Positions 31,811 through 40,381 of a stretch of DNA of 64,000 bases are shown piece after piece. The notes under the pieces are model-generated. The model had not been told where the DNA came from and did no database searches. It saw nothing but the letters and a program-made list of their open reading frames with translations. The position numbers and the translations under genes are program-made. How positions within the stretch are numbered: the stretch's first letter is position 1; the number at the start of each line of letters is the position of its first letter. The stretch comes from Streptomyces canus (GTDB lineage: Bacteria > Actinomycetota > Actinomycetes > Streptomycetales > Streptomycetaceae): the NCBI RefSeq assembly GCF_041435015.1, contig NZ_CP107989.1, forward strand, positions 10,044,001 to 10,108,000, written 5' to 3'.

Positions 31811-33385
31811 ATGCCGAAGCGACGCTCCACTGCCGGCGCCGCGCTGGGCGCAGCCATCCTCGTGGCGGTGATGGGCACAGCGGATGCGGTGCAGACCTCG
31901 CCGGCGACGGCTGGGCAGGCCCCGCAGAGGCAACGTGCCCACGGTCAGCACCCCGAGGCCTGGTCGGACATCGCCCGTACCCGCCAGGGCCGCCTGGAAG
32001 GGGTAACCGCCGACGGCGTCACGACCTATCAGGGCATCCCTTACGCGGCGCCTCCGGTCGGCCCGCTGCGCTGGCAACCCCCGGCCGCGCCACCCACCTG
32101 GAGCGGCACGCGGACGGCTGCCGAACCCGGGCCGGCCTGCGCGCAGCCAGAGGTGGCGGACTCCGCGGAGGACTGCCTGTACCTCAACGTCACCACGCCC
32201 GCTGACGGAGCGGAGCGCGCGGCCCCGCGGCCCGTCGTGGTGTGGTTGCACGGCGGGGCCTTCAGCTCGGGCTCCGGGGATCAGTACGACGCCACCCGGA
32301 TGGCCCGGCAGGGCGACGTCACGGTCGTGACTGTCAACTCGCGCCTGGGCGCCCTGGGCTTCTTCGCCCATCCGGACCTGCCTGACTCCGGGGCCTTCGG
32401 CCTCCAGGACCAGCAGGCGGCGCTGCGCTGGGTACGGGACAACGCTGCCGCGTTCGGCGGTGATCCCGGCAATGTCACGCTCATGGGCGAGTCCTCCGGA
32501 GGCGCGAGCGTGTGCGCCCAGCTCAGCTCGCCCAAGGCCGCCGGACTCTTCCACCGCGCGGTCATCCAAAGCGGCTCCTGCCTGCAGAACTGGCCCAAGA
32601 ACACGATCGCGCCCGGCGACCCCGCCGCCACCTATTTCGCCCCCCAGGACAAGCTGGCCGCCAAGGGCCGCGGCGCCCTGGGCTGCCGCAGCCTGAAGTG
32701 CCTGCGCGACAAGCCCGCCAAGGACGTGTTGTCCCTCAACGGGCGCTTCCACCAGCCCGCCTACGGGACGAGTGTCCTGCCACAGTCGCCGGCCCGCGCC
32801 CTCGCCGCCGGCAACGTCCACCGCGTGCCCGTGCTGCAGGGCAACACCCGTGATGAACACCGACTGTTTGCCGCCCTGTTCACGCTGGACGGACCGATGA
32901 CGGCAGCGGACTACCGCCGCCTGCTCACCGAGACCTACGGCCGGCGGAAAGCGGCCCGCATCGCCCGCGAGTACCCGCCCGGTGCCACGCCCGCACTGGC
33001 CTGGGCCAAGGTCGGCACCGACCACAGCTGGGTGTGCCCCACCCTGGCCGCCGACCGGCTGCTGGCCCGGCATGTTCCGGTCTACAGCTACGAGTTCGCC
33101 GACCGCCACCCACCCGCCCCCGACCTCCGCCCCGACTTTCCGCTGGGCGCCTACCACAGTGCGGAGCTGCCCTACCTGTTCGGCATGGGCGACCTCCGCC
33201 TCGACGACGGGCAGGCCGCCCTGTCCCGACGCATGATCGCCGCATGGACGACGTTCGCCAGAACTGGTACGCCCGGCGACGGCTGGCCGCCCTTCCCGCA
33301 CACCCAGCAGCTGGCTCGGAACACGCTCTCCGGCGTGGACGCGGCGGCCGAACACCGCTGCGCCTTCTGGTCGCGCACCTCCTGA
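31811..33385 (+). CDS. Secreted type B carboxylesterase
   Basis: A 524-residue alpha/beta hydrolase with an N-terminal signal segment (AGAALGAAILVAVMGTADA). Family landmarks are the SEDCLYLN-like AEDCLYLNV, the oxyanion-hole HGGAF, the nucleophile elbow GESSGG (Ser228), an acidic residue near NTRDEHRLF, and the catalytic His in AYHSAELPYLFG. Family members hydrolyse carboxylic esters; the substrate is unknown. GGAGGG 8 bases before ATG 31811 selects this start over ATG 31757, which lies in the operator. It is probably controlled by the divergent TetR regulator. Confidence 0.92.
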   Translation: MPKRRSTAGAALGAAILVAVMGTADAVQTSPATAGQAPQRQRAHGQHPEAWSDIARTRQGRLEGVTADGVTTYQGIPYAAPPVGPLRWQPPAAPPTWSGTRTAAEPGPACAQPEVADSAEDCLYLNVTTPADGAERAAPRPVVVWLHGGAFSSGSGDQYDATRMARQGDVTVVTVNSRLGALGFFAHPDLPDSGAFGLQDQQAALRWVRDNAAAFGGDPGNVTLMGESSGGASVCAQLSSPKAAGLFHRAVIQSGSCLQNWPKNTIAPGDPAATYFAPQDKLAAKGRGALGCRSLKCLRDKPAKDVLSLNGRFHQPAYGTSVLPQSPARALAAGNVHRVPVLQGNTRDEHRLFAALFTLDGPMTAADYRRLLTETYGRRKAARIAREYPPGATPALAWAKVGTDHSWVCPTLAADRLLARHVPVYSYEFADRHPPAPDLRPDFPLGAYHSAELPYLFGMGDLRLDDGQAALSRRMIAAWTTFARTGTPGDGWPPFPHTQQLARNTLSGVDAAAEHRCAFWSRTS

Positions 33386-33444
33386 CGCCCGTGATCCGCG
33401 CACCCCCTGCGGACCGTACGAACGAACCCCTCCGGAGGAAGCCC

Positions 33445-33855
33445 ATGAACGACATCGGCACACCCCTCGCCGAGGCCGACTACATCGGCGCCACCGCCCA
33501 CGAGTTGAGGGAGAAGCGAGCAGCGGCCAAGATTGCCGCCGGCGTCAACCAAAAGACTCTCTTCCAGCGCCGCGGCCGGATCGTCCTGCACCCCGACCTG
33601 CTCGTGCTCACCAGCTGGTCCGACAACGGCGATCTCACCCTCACCCGCGCGGACATCACCGCGGCAGAAACCCGCTTCACCCACCTCTACGGCCGCTTCC
33701 TCGGCGGCCTGCTCAACGCCGGCCAACCCCTCATCCTCAACACCAGCGAAGCGTCGGCCGACGAGGTGTACCTGCTCATCAACCACCGCGGCTTCCTGGA
33801 GACCACGGACGATCGGGCCTGGCAGAAGCGCATTGAGCGGTGGCGCCGCGGCTGA
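33445..33855 (+). CDS. Hypothetical protein downstream of carboxylesterase
   Basis: A 136-residue soluble protein with a good ribosome-binding site (GGAGGA, 7 bases upstream). It contains RGRIVLHPDLLVLTSWSDNG and LTLTRADITAAETRFTHLYG, resembling a small PH-like beta fold, but I do not recognise the family. It begins 59 bases after the esterase stop on the same strand and is probably cotranscribed. Insertion-sequence debris begins about 200 bases later. Confidence 0.65.
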   Translation: MNDIGTPLAEADYIGATAHELREKRAAAKIAAGVNQKTLFQRRGRIVLHPDLLVLTSWSDNGDLTLTRADITAAETRFTHLYGRFLGGLLNAGQPLILNTSEASADEVYLLINHRGFLETTDDRAWQKRIERWRRG

Positions 33856-34060
33856 AGCGTCGGGAAACGAACGTCTGCCGACAGTCGCACCGATGATCAC
33901 AACCCGCAGGTGGGCTGGGTCGGCAACGCGTGTCGGTGGCCGGGCATTGCGCCGCCGGGAGACCCGACATCGTGGACGGGACCCGCTGCCGGCCCGAGCG
34001 GGCAGAGCGGGGTCATGGACGGCACGGGAATCCGGATTCGCCGCCCGGCCGCCGGGCGCA

Positions 34061-34576
34061 AAGGGCATGCACACCGTCGGGGTCCAGCGCCAGTACACCG
34101 GCACCGCCGGCAGAATCGAAAACTCCCAGGTCGCCGTCCACCTCGTCTACACGGGACTGCGCGGGCACGCGGCGGTGGACCGGGAGCTGTACATCCCGCG
34201 CTCGTGGACGTGCGCCCCGGACCGCTGCCGGGCCGCGGGACTGGACGAGGACACCGCTTCTGCGACCAAGCCGGAGCCGGCCGCCCGCATGATCGGCCGG
34301 TTCCTCGACGCCGGGCACCGCGTGGGCTGGGTCGCGGGCGACGAGGTCTACGGCGGCAAGCCGACACTGCGGACGGCCCTGGAAGAACGCGAGATCGGCT
34401 ACGTGCTGCCCGTCGCCTGCTCAGCCGAAGTCGCCACCCGCGCAGGGAAGTTCCGCGCCGGTGCCCCGGCCGCAAGGGTGCCCAAGCGGGCCTGGAAGAA
34501 GCTGTCGGCCGGGGCCGGCGCCAAAGGCCACCGCTTCTACGACTGGGCGGTCATCGACCTGCCCGAGCCCGGCCCG
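34061..34576 (+). pseudogene. Internal fragment of an IS701-type transposase
   Basis: The translation matches the middle of IS701 transposases: QVAVHLVYTGLRGHAAVDRE, then LYIPRSW, GWVAGDEVYGG (catalytic-region Asp/Glu), YVLPVACSAEV and GHRFYDWAVIDLP. Both ends are missing: homology starts abruptly at 34061 and stops near 34576, though the frame stays open to 34765. An N-terminal IS701-type fragment lies far away at 61718-61921, also on the plus strand. Confidence 0.82.
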
Positions 34577-34761
34577 ACAGCCACCGTCAGCTCCCGCGAG
34601 GACACAGCACCAGGCGTACTGGAAGACAGTGTCCGCGCAGTCCTCGTACGACTCCAGGCACAAGAAAACAAATCCACGGTCCAGGTCATACGGATGTGCC
34701 TTCCAGGGCGTCAACGGTTCGTAGGAACAACCCAGTTCGAATTCGCCCGGGGAGGATGCCG

Positions 34762-35742
34762 ATGAAGCGCGCCGACGCCTCACGCTGGACGGTGGTACCG
34801 AGTGGACGCAGCACAGCACGCGCGACCACCACGGTGGGTGTGATCGCCGCACTGGCCTCCCTCGTCCTGACCGGCTGCACGGCAGACACCGATGCGGCCC
34901 ACCGCACCTCACCGGCCGCACGGGTCAAGGCCGCGACGGTCGACGAAGGCATCACCGACGCGCAGGAGCTGCGGATCGCGGATGCCGAGCAGCGGCTGAT
35001 CAAGCAGTGTCTGAACCGGCAAGGCTTCACGTACTGGGAGGCGGAGCGGCCGAGTCTGGAGGAAAGTCGGACGCTCGGCTATGTGGCGGACGATGTCGCC
35101 TGGGCCCGCAAGCACGGGTACGGCAGCCGTATCGCGGCCAAGGAAGACCGCGCACGGCTCACCAACCCCAATCTCGTCTACCGCAAAGGCCTTTCAAAAG
35201 AGCGGCGCAAGGCGTACGACGACGCTCTGGACGGGGGGATCGACGCGCCGGAGATCACGGCCGCGCTCCCGAACGGTGGCACTATCCGCAGACAGATGGG
35301 CGGATGCGTGGCCGAGGCCGAGAAACGGCTGTACGGGGATCCGGTGGTGTGGTTCCGGGCCAACAAGATCGCCTCGAATCTGCAGCCGCTCTACGTCCCC
35401 CAGGTGATGCGGGACAAGAAGTTCGTCGCGGCGCTGCGCGTCTGGTCGACGTGCATGGAACGTGCGGGCCACCCCTACAAGGACCCGGGAGAGGCACGTC
35501 AGGCAGCGAAGGAACGGGCGTTGCGCAGCACGTCCGACAAGACGTTCGCAGCCGAGCGACAACTCGCCGTCGCCGATGCCACCTGCGCCCGCACCGCACA
35601 GCTGGCAGCCATCGGCAAGGAACGCGAGAGGCACTGCGTGAACGCCTTGCGCGGCCGGTACGGCCAGGCGCTGGACACGAGCCGCCGCATCGAGCGCGAG
35701 GCATACGTCCGGGCGGCGGGCATCGTCGGCCCCCGGACCTGA
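34762..35742 (+). CDS. Secreted lipoprotein of unknown function
   Basis: A 326-residue protein with a lipoprotein signal (TTVGVIAALASLVLTGC; lipidated Cys near residue 39). The mature part is charged and helical with scattered Cys (IKQCLNRQGF, GGCVAEAEKRL, WSTCMERAG, DATCARTAQL, ERHCVNAL), a pattern I recall from uncharacterised actinobacterial lipoproteins. GGGGAGG six bases before ATG 34762 sets the start; ATG 34756 is too close. The gene begins just after the IS701 fragment, so its native promoter may have been replaced. Confidence 0.8.
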   Translation: MKRADASRWTVVPSGRSTARATTTVGVIAALASLVLTGCTADTDAAHRTSPAARVKAATVDEGITDAQELRIADAEQRLIKQCLNRQGFTYWEAERPSLEESRTLGYVADDVAWARKHGYGSRIAAKEDRARLTNPNLVYRKGLSKERRKAYDDALDGGIDAPEITAALPNGGTIRRQMGGCVAEAEKRLYGDPVVWFRANKIASNLQPLYVPQVMRDKKFVAALRVWSTCMERAGHPYKDPGEARQAAKERALRSTSDKTFAAERQLAVADATCARTAQLAAIGKERERHCVNALRGRYGQALDTSRRIEREAYVRAAGIVGPRT

Positions 35743-35811
35743 CCCCACAGATTTCGCCGGTCCGGCAGAGGACCGGCGCGCCTCGAACGAGGCATACAAA
35801 TAGGGAGAATC

Positions 35812-36303
35812 ATGCGAAAGTTCGCTTCAGCCGCCGCGGTCATCGGCCTGGCGGCGCTCGGCCTGGCGGTACCGGCCACCTCCGCTCAGGCCTCGGTCCA
35901 GGGAGCCGGCTGCAACGCGAAGTGGCCGGGAAGGGACGGAAACGTCCGTGCCTGGGCCGACCCCGACTGCCAGGGCACACTGCTCGGGGTAACCCAGGGC
36001 AACGACCCCGACTGGTCTGACAACCTCGGCCCGTTCACCAGTGGTGACGAGAACAAGGCCTCGTCCGTCATGAACAGCGGAACGATCGGCGGCAAGGACG
36101 TCGTTGCGTTCTACTACAAGAGGGGACAGAGCGACGTGGACGGGTACACCTGCCTCGCACCGGGCGAGAAGTACGCGGACAACCTGCAGGACAACAGGTT
36201 CCAGAAGCGCGACGGCACCACCGTGGGCCCCGTGGACGACAACATCATGTCCCACGTGTGGGTCACCGCCTCCGCCTGCGCCTCCAACTCCTGGCTCACC
36301 TGA
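35812..36303 (+). CDS. Secreted I36-type/crystallin-fold small protein
   Basis: A 163-residue secreted protein with a signal peptide cleaved after TSAQA near residue 27. The mature part has four Cys and the elements NVRAWADPDCQGTLLG, KDVVAFYYKRG, TCLAPGEKYADNLQDNRF and SHVWV. These fit the peptidase-inhibitor I36-like, beta/gamma-crystallin-related family of Streptomyces; the inhibitory role is by analogy only. AGGGAG precedes the ATG. It follows the lipoprotein by 69 bases and ends before a strong terminator. Confidence 0.75.
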   Translation: MRKFASAAAVIGLAALGLAVPATSAQASVQGAGCNAKWPGRDGNVRAWADPDCQGTLLGVTQGNDPDWSDNLGPFTSGDENKASSVMNSGTIGGKDVVAFYYKRGQSDVDGYTCLAPGEKYADNLQDNRFQKRDGTTVGPVDDNIMSHVWVTASACASNSWLT

Positions 36304-36320
36304 CCTGACATGTCACTCAC

Positions 36321-36346
36321 GCCCGGGGGCACCACCGCCCCCGGGC
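36321..36346 (+). terminator. Hairpin terminator
   Basis: GCCCGGGGGC and its exact complement form a 10-bp stem around a 6-base loop, starting 18 bases after the stop of the crystallin-fold gene. The bases from 36347 to 36610 show no gene. Confidence 0.82.
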
Positions 36347-36610
36347 CGCCACCGCTCGGCGGGACACGCCTTGCCGGCGCCGGCGAGCACCGCCGCCGGC
36401 TGCTTCTGCTTCCCCGCGTCCCCTCGGTCTCCGAGTCGGCGCGGGCAGCCCGATCCTCGGCACGATCTGCTTCGCCTGCACCTGCTTCGCAGCGTCCGTG
36501 ACGACCTGGTGAGTCGGCCCGGGGGCGCGGTGTCAGGATTACTCCCGACCCGTTTCCCCGGACCGCTCTCCGAACCCGCCGTTCGGATCTCTCGGTAACG
36601 GGCACCAGGC

Positions 36611-36832
36611 TGGAAGGCCGCCCACAACAAGTCACACAAACAGGTCCGCGCCCGTGTCGAGCACGTCTTCGCCCGCATGAAGACCTGGAAGATCCTGCGC
36701 GATTGCCGCTTGAAGGGCGACGGCGTCCATCACGCGATCAGCGGCATCGTCGGTCTCGACAACCTCGCACTTGGCCGATGGGCGAGCAGGGGGCGACGAC
36801 CTACCCTGCCCAGATGCCTGGCCCCTGCTTAA
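36611..36832 (+). pseudogene. C-terminal fragment of an IS5-type (DDE_Tnp_4) transposase
   Basis: From TGG 36611 the frame reads AAHNKSHKQVRARVEHVFAR, MKTWKILRDCRLKGDGVHHA, ISGIVGLDNLAL, the standard ending of this transposase group including the conserved Arg-x-x-x-Glu. Upstream catalytic domains are absent. The reading frame runs into a TAA at 36832, overlapping the 3' end of the convergent gene at 36801. Confidence 0.82.
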
Positions 36833-37334
36833 CGACGACGAGTCCGTGAGTCCGGTCGGATGGCCAGAGATCTATCTGATACAGAAAGTGGTCACCGGGA
36901 CCTCCGTCGGTGTCGGCCGGCGGTGGTTCGGCCGAAACGTAGGAAACCCGAACACGTAGCAATCCAGCGGGAACAGCCAGGCGCGGCCCATCGGCGGGGT
37001 CGGTGCCTGGGCTGGACATGGTGAGCTGACCGGTCGGGGCGTCAAGGTCGGTCTCCACGATGTGCTCGGCTGTCGGATCCGCCGCGGGTGCGGAGGCGTG
37101 AACGGTGATCAGGGACTCGACCATGTCGTCCCGAGCTGTGCCGATGGAGATTGAGTGCGGTTCAACGCCGATGCGATGGAGGTAGACCGCTTCTTCCGTC
37201 CAGCCAGCGGGCGCCAGGTCCGGGTCCGTCGCGTGTTCGGCGATCCACGCGTCATAGGGGTCAAGGTCTTGGACGTAGAACTGGCCGTGATCGGCGTCAA
37301 TCATGAATCCCAGCGAAGCATCAACCACTAGCAC
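36801..37334 (-). CDS. Hypothetical protein (177 aa)
   Basis: An acidic, Pro/Asp-rich protein without signal peptide or membrane helix. Two segments of alternating strands (EEAVYLHRIGVEPHSISI, LRVRVSYVSAEPPP) suggest a beta-sandwich. It starts at GTG 37334, or GTG 37328, with no strong ribosome-binding site. Its last 32 bases overlap the transposase fragment on the opposite strand, so the native C-terminus may have been replaced by insertion debris. Family not recognised. Confidence 0.55.
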   Translation of the reverse strand: MLVVDASLGFMIDADHGQFYVQDLDPYDAWIAEHATDPDLAPAGWTEEAVYLHRIGVEPHSISIGTARDDMVESLITVHASAPAADPTAEHIVETDLDAPTGQLTMSSPGTDPADGPRLAVPAGLLRVRVSYVSAEPPPADTDGGPGDHFLYQIDLWPSDRTHGLVVVKQGPGIWAG

Positions 37335-37385
37335 AGACTATCGACGCCAACGAGGGTTACTGAGGCAGGCACCGGTCGGGAGGCT

Positions 37386-38375
37386 TCAGTCCCGCCGCTT
37401 GGTCGGCCCCGGCCGGTTTCGCCGCCGGTAGTCGCCCGGTGGGGTCCCGTAGGCGGTCTTGAAAGCCCGGCTGAAGTCCGCCGCACACCTGAAACCCCAC
37501 CGTGCCCCCACCGCGTGGACCGGCAGCTCGGCGAGTCGGGGGTCGAGGAGATCGCGGCGGCAACGCTCCAGCCTGCGGTGCCGGATCCACTCGCTCACCG
37601 TCGTCCCCTGGGGCAGAAAGAGCCGGTGGAGTTGGCGTACGGAGATGTGGTGCGCGGCGGCGACGAGGGCGGGCGACAGCTGGACGGTGCCCAGCCGGCG
37701 CTCGATGAAGGCATTGATGCTGACCAGCAGTACGCGCTGACGGCTCTCCGGCGGGACAGCGCCGCCGGACTCCGTGCGATGAGCCAGCACTGCCGTGGCA
37801 AGGTCCAGGACCACCGTGCCCAGCCGTACGGTGTCCTGCGGACGGTATGACTCCGACTCGGCGACCAGGTGCACCAGGAACTGCGCGAGGAGCCCCCCGA
37901 GCCCCGTACCGCCGGTCATCGGCGCAGCGAGCAGCCGGTCGACCTTCATCCGTGGCAGGGGCAGGGCGGCGCGTGGTATGCCCACAGTGATCGTCTCGAC
38001 CGCGCCCCTGTCAGGCAGCATCCACGACTCGTACGGATGCGAGGAGTCGTTGAGCACGAGGTCCCCCACCTCCGGTGCGACCTCAAGTCCACGTTGCGCC
38101 ATGGTCCGCCGTCCCTGCAGCGTCACGGCCAGCTGGTACTGATCCGGATCGAACCTGCGCACATGCACCGGCGTGCGCAGCACCTGCAGTGCGGGAAGTC
38201 TCAGCGTCGCCACATGCACCGGCCCGGCCTGCAACACCCTGGCCACGCCGCGGAAGTCGGCGGCTTCATCGCAGCTGACCACGGACGGCAGATACGACTG
38301 GGTGATCATCTCGCGCCAGCGGTCGAATCTCTCGTCCGGCGGCCACTCGTCACTGCTGTACACCGTCTCGAACAC
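37386..38375 (-). CDS. AraC-family transcriptional regulator
   Basis: A 329-residue regulator. The C-terminal 100 residues carry two helix-turn-helix units: LVAAAHHISVRQLHRLF with GTTVSEWIRHRRLERCRRDL, then ARWGFRCAADFSRAFKTAYG and TPPGDYRR. The N-terminal part (residues 1-200) has the AraC-binding-2 layout (FDRWREMI, GDLVLNDSSHPYE). The GTG at 38375 follows GGGGG by about 8 bases; GTG 38384 is close behind, and starts further upstream give an implausible extension. It diverges from a small secreted gene, its nearest candidate target. Confidence 0.88.
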   Translation of the reverse strand: MFETVYSSDEWPPDERFDRWREMITQSYLPSVVSCDEAADFRGVARVLQAGPVHVATLRLPALQVLRTPVHVRRFDPDQYQLAVTLQGRRTMAQRGLEVAPEVGDLVLNDSSHPYESWMLPDRGAVETITVGIPRAALPLPRMKVDRLLAAPMTGGTGLGGLLAQFLVHLVAESESYRPQDTVRLGTVVLDLATAVLAHRTESGGAVPPESRQRVLLVSINAFIERRLGTVQLSPALVAAAHHISVRQLHRLFLPQGTTVSEWIRHRRLERCRRDLLDPRLAELPVHAVGARWGFRCAADFSRAFKTAYGTPPGDYRRRNRPGPTKRRD

Positions 38376-38557
38376 GTGCAGCACCCCCGTGGGCCGACAT
38401 TCTGGCCCTCCGCTCGATCTGGTGGTGAGGCGTAATCCGGCCTGGCACGCGTTGCTAATCAGCCGTCGCTGTCTGATAACGCTCACACATGCCGCCGCGC
38501 CATAACTTCGGTCCGACAAACGACCGTTCGACTGTTCGTGAGTGAGAGGGGATCTGC

Positions 38558-38959
38558 GTGTTGCGCAACGTTTCACACCGCCGTCCGCTGAGGCTGTTCG
38601 CGTCCGTCCTGACCACCGGCCTGATGATGTTCGGCATGACCGTGGCGGTCACACCGTCGGCCTCAGCGGCAGCCTGTACCACCTGGAACCCCAGTGCGAA
38701 CGGCGAAGGGGGCGGATCCATCACCATATCCACCCACCTCAAGAACAGCGACTACTCCGGATGCGACAACCGCGCTGCGATCTCGGCCGGCGACTGGGTC
38801 TGGGTCCGGTGCCTCAAGTGGAACAGCGCCACCTCGCACTGGTGGGTGTACCTGCGGACCGAGGTGGGCTCGAACTACGGCTGGACGTCGTTGGACAACT
38901 TCACCAGCATCGCGTACGACGACGACGGCGACGGCACCGTCGAGTACGCCGATTGCTGA
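38558..38959 (+). CDS. Small secreted protein, SH3-like
   Basis: A 133-residue exported protein starting at GTG, with GAGAGGGG upstream. The signal peptide (LFASVLTTGLMMFGMTVAVT) is cleaved near SASA-AACTTW. The mature region is about 93 residues with four Cys and Trp/Tyr-rich strands (AGDWVWVRCLKWN, SHWWVYLRTEVGSNYGW), like bacterial SH3-type secreted domains. No enzymatic motif. It diverges from the AraC-type regulator across 180 bases. Confidence 0.7.
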   Translation: MLRNVSHRRPLRLFASVLTTGLMMFGMTVAVTPSASAAACTTWNPSANGEGGGSITISTHLKNSDYSGCDNRAAISAGDWVWVRCLKWNSATSHWWVYLRTEVGSNYGWTSLDNFTSIAYDDDGDGTVEYADC

Positions 38960-39061
38960 GGCGAGTGTCGGAAGCTCTGGGTTGGCTCACGCGAGGCCGT
39001 GGGGGCGGAGCGCGTCTGGAGGCGCCGGGCTCCGCTCACCCGTGCCACGAGGCGCTGTTGC

Positions 39062-39667
39062 CTACATCCGGCCTGATCCGCCGGGCAGGCCCCGGATTCC
39101 GGGCGCCCCCGCGCGCAACCCGTCCATGACGATGTCCAGCAGGCGCGTCGCCTGCGGCTGCCAGTCATCGCGCGGTGCGAGCTGCCACAGGCCGGCGATG
39201 GCCAGCATGAAGTCGTCGGGCGTGACGCCGGGACGGATCGCGCCGGCCTCCTCGCAGGCGCGGAGCAGGAGGCCGGCCGCCTCGGTCACCGGGGTGTGGC
39301 CCGGCTTCGCCGCCTTCCCGGACGAGGTGGCCTGGCGGATCGCCTCCGCCAGGCCGGCCTTGGTCATCGCGAACTGCGCGAGATGGTCCATCCACGCCCG
39401 CAACGCGCGGTCGGGTTCCCTGGTCTCCAGCAGCACGGACGCGGTGTCCGCGATCTGCTGTACCCCCTGCCGGTAGAGCTCGAGGACGAGCGCGTCGCGG
39501 TTGGGGAAGTTCCGGTAGAACGTGCCCTGGCCGACACCCGCCTTCTTGGCGATCGCGCTCAGCGGGGTGTCGGCGGCCCGGGAAAGCTCGGCGAGGGCCA
39601 CTTCCAGAATGCGTTCGCGGTTGCGTTGCGCGTCCGAGCGCAGGTGCGGGTCGTTCTTCTGTCGCAC
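39062..39667 (-). CDS. TetR-family transcriptional repressor of the molybdoenzyme operon
   Basis: A 201-residue TetR regulator. The helix-turn-helix reads LSAIAKKAGVGQGTFYRNF, the classical TetR_N signature; the C-terminal part (MTKAGLAEAIRQATSSGKA) is the ligand-binding helical domain. GGAGGA precedes the GTG at 39667 by 3 bases. It diverges from the aldehyde oxidoreductase operon, and two GGACA/TGTCC palindromes lie between the genes, so it likely represses itself and the operon. Its inducer may be an aldehyde or related compound, by inference only. Confidence 0.9.
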   Translation of the reverse strand: MRQKNDPHLRSDAQRNRERILEVALAELSRAADTPLSAIAKKAGVGQGTFYRNFPNRDALVLELYRQGVQQIADTASVLLETREPDRALRAWMDHLAQFAMTKAGLAEAIRQATSSGKAAKPGHTPVTEAAGLLLRACEEAGAIRPGVTPDDFMLAIAGLWQLAPRDDWQPQATRLLDIVMDGLRAGAPGIRGLPGGSGRM

Positions 39668-39712
39668 TCGTCCTCCTCGCCGGCTCGTGTCCGAGAACGG
39701 TCCTTGAGAAAC

Positions 39713-39758
39713 GGACAGTTGTCCACTACGTTCGGACCGATAGCGGACAGCTGTCCGC
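39713..39758. promoter_or_regulatory. Two palindromic TetR-type operators
   Basis: Box 1 (39713-39724) has GGACA arms, GGACA-GT-TGTCC. Box 2 (39743-39758) is the perfect 16-bp palindrome GCGGACAGCTGTCCGC. Their centres are 32 bp apart, about three helical turns. They lie between the divergent TetR and [2Fe-2S] subunit genes. Confidence 0.85.
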
Positions 39759-39823
39759 TTGAGCTCACTCTAGCGTCGGACTGACGCCCCGACGTGTCCG
39801 GGACACGTGAAAGAAGGCTGAAC

Positions 39824-40381
39824 ATGGCCCCAGCCCCCTCGTCGACGTTCAGCGACATCACCCTGAACATCAACGGTGAGAAGCACCCTCTGCCCGTCGA
39901 CCATCGCACCACCCTGCTCGACGCCCTGCGCGAGCGCCTCGACCTGACCGGTACCAAGAAGGGCTGCGACGAGGGGCAGTGCGGAGCCTGCACGGTACTG
40001 CTCGACGGGCGCCGGGCGGTCTCCTGTCTGCAACTTGCCGTGGCCGCCGAAGGACGTGAGATCACCACCATCGAGGGCCTGGCCGAGGGCGACCGACTGC
40101 ACCCGGTGCAGCAGGCGTTCCTCGACCTGGACGGCTACCAGTGCGGCTATTGCACACCCGGCCAGATCTGCTCGGCGATCGCGGTGATCGAGGAACACGC
40201 GGCCGGCTGGCCCAGCGCCGTCACCGACGACGTCCGCCCCGAGGCCGGACCACCACCCCTGAGCGCCGAGGAGATCCGGGAACGGATGAGCGGCAACCTG
40301 TGCCGCTGCGGAGCGTACGTGTCGATCGTCCAGGCCGTGGCCCGGGCAGCGGAGGCGAAAACCGGGGAGGCGGCAGCATGA
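39824..40381 (+). CDS. paoA: Aldehyde oxidoreductase [2Fe-2S] subunit (PaoA/YagT-like)
   Basis: A 185-residue electron-transfer subunit of the xanthine oxidase family. The N-terminal plant-type ferredoxin domain has KKGCDEGQCGACTVLLDG with a later Cys (VSCLQL). The second, helical cluster domain has YQCGYCTPGQI and GNLCRCGAY. The E. coli PaoA orthologue carries a Tat signal; this protein starts MAPAPSSTFSD and shows none, so the enzyme is probably cytoplasmic. AAGG precedes the ATG at 39824. It is first in a four-gene operon and its stop overlaps the next ATG (ATGA). Confidence 0.93.
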   Translation: MAPAPSSTFSDITLNINGEKHPLPVDHRTTLLDALRERLDLTGTKKGCDEGQCGACTVLLDGRRAVSCLQLAVAAEGREITTIEGLAEGDRLHPVQQAFLDLDGYQCGYCTPGQICSAIAVIEEHAAGWPSAVTDDVRPEAGPPPLSAEEIRERMSGNLCRCGAYVSIVQAVARAAEAKTGEAAA

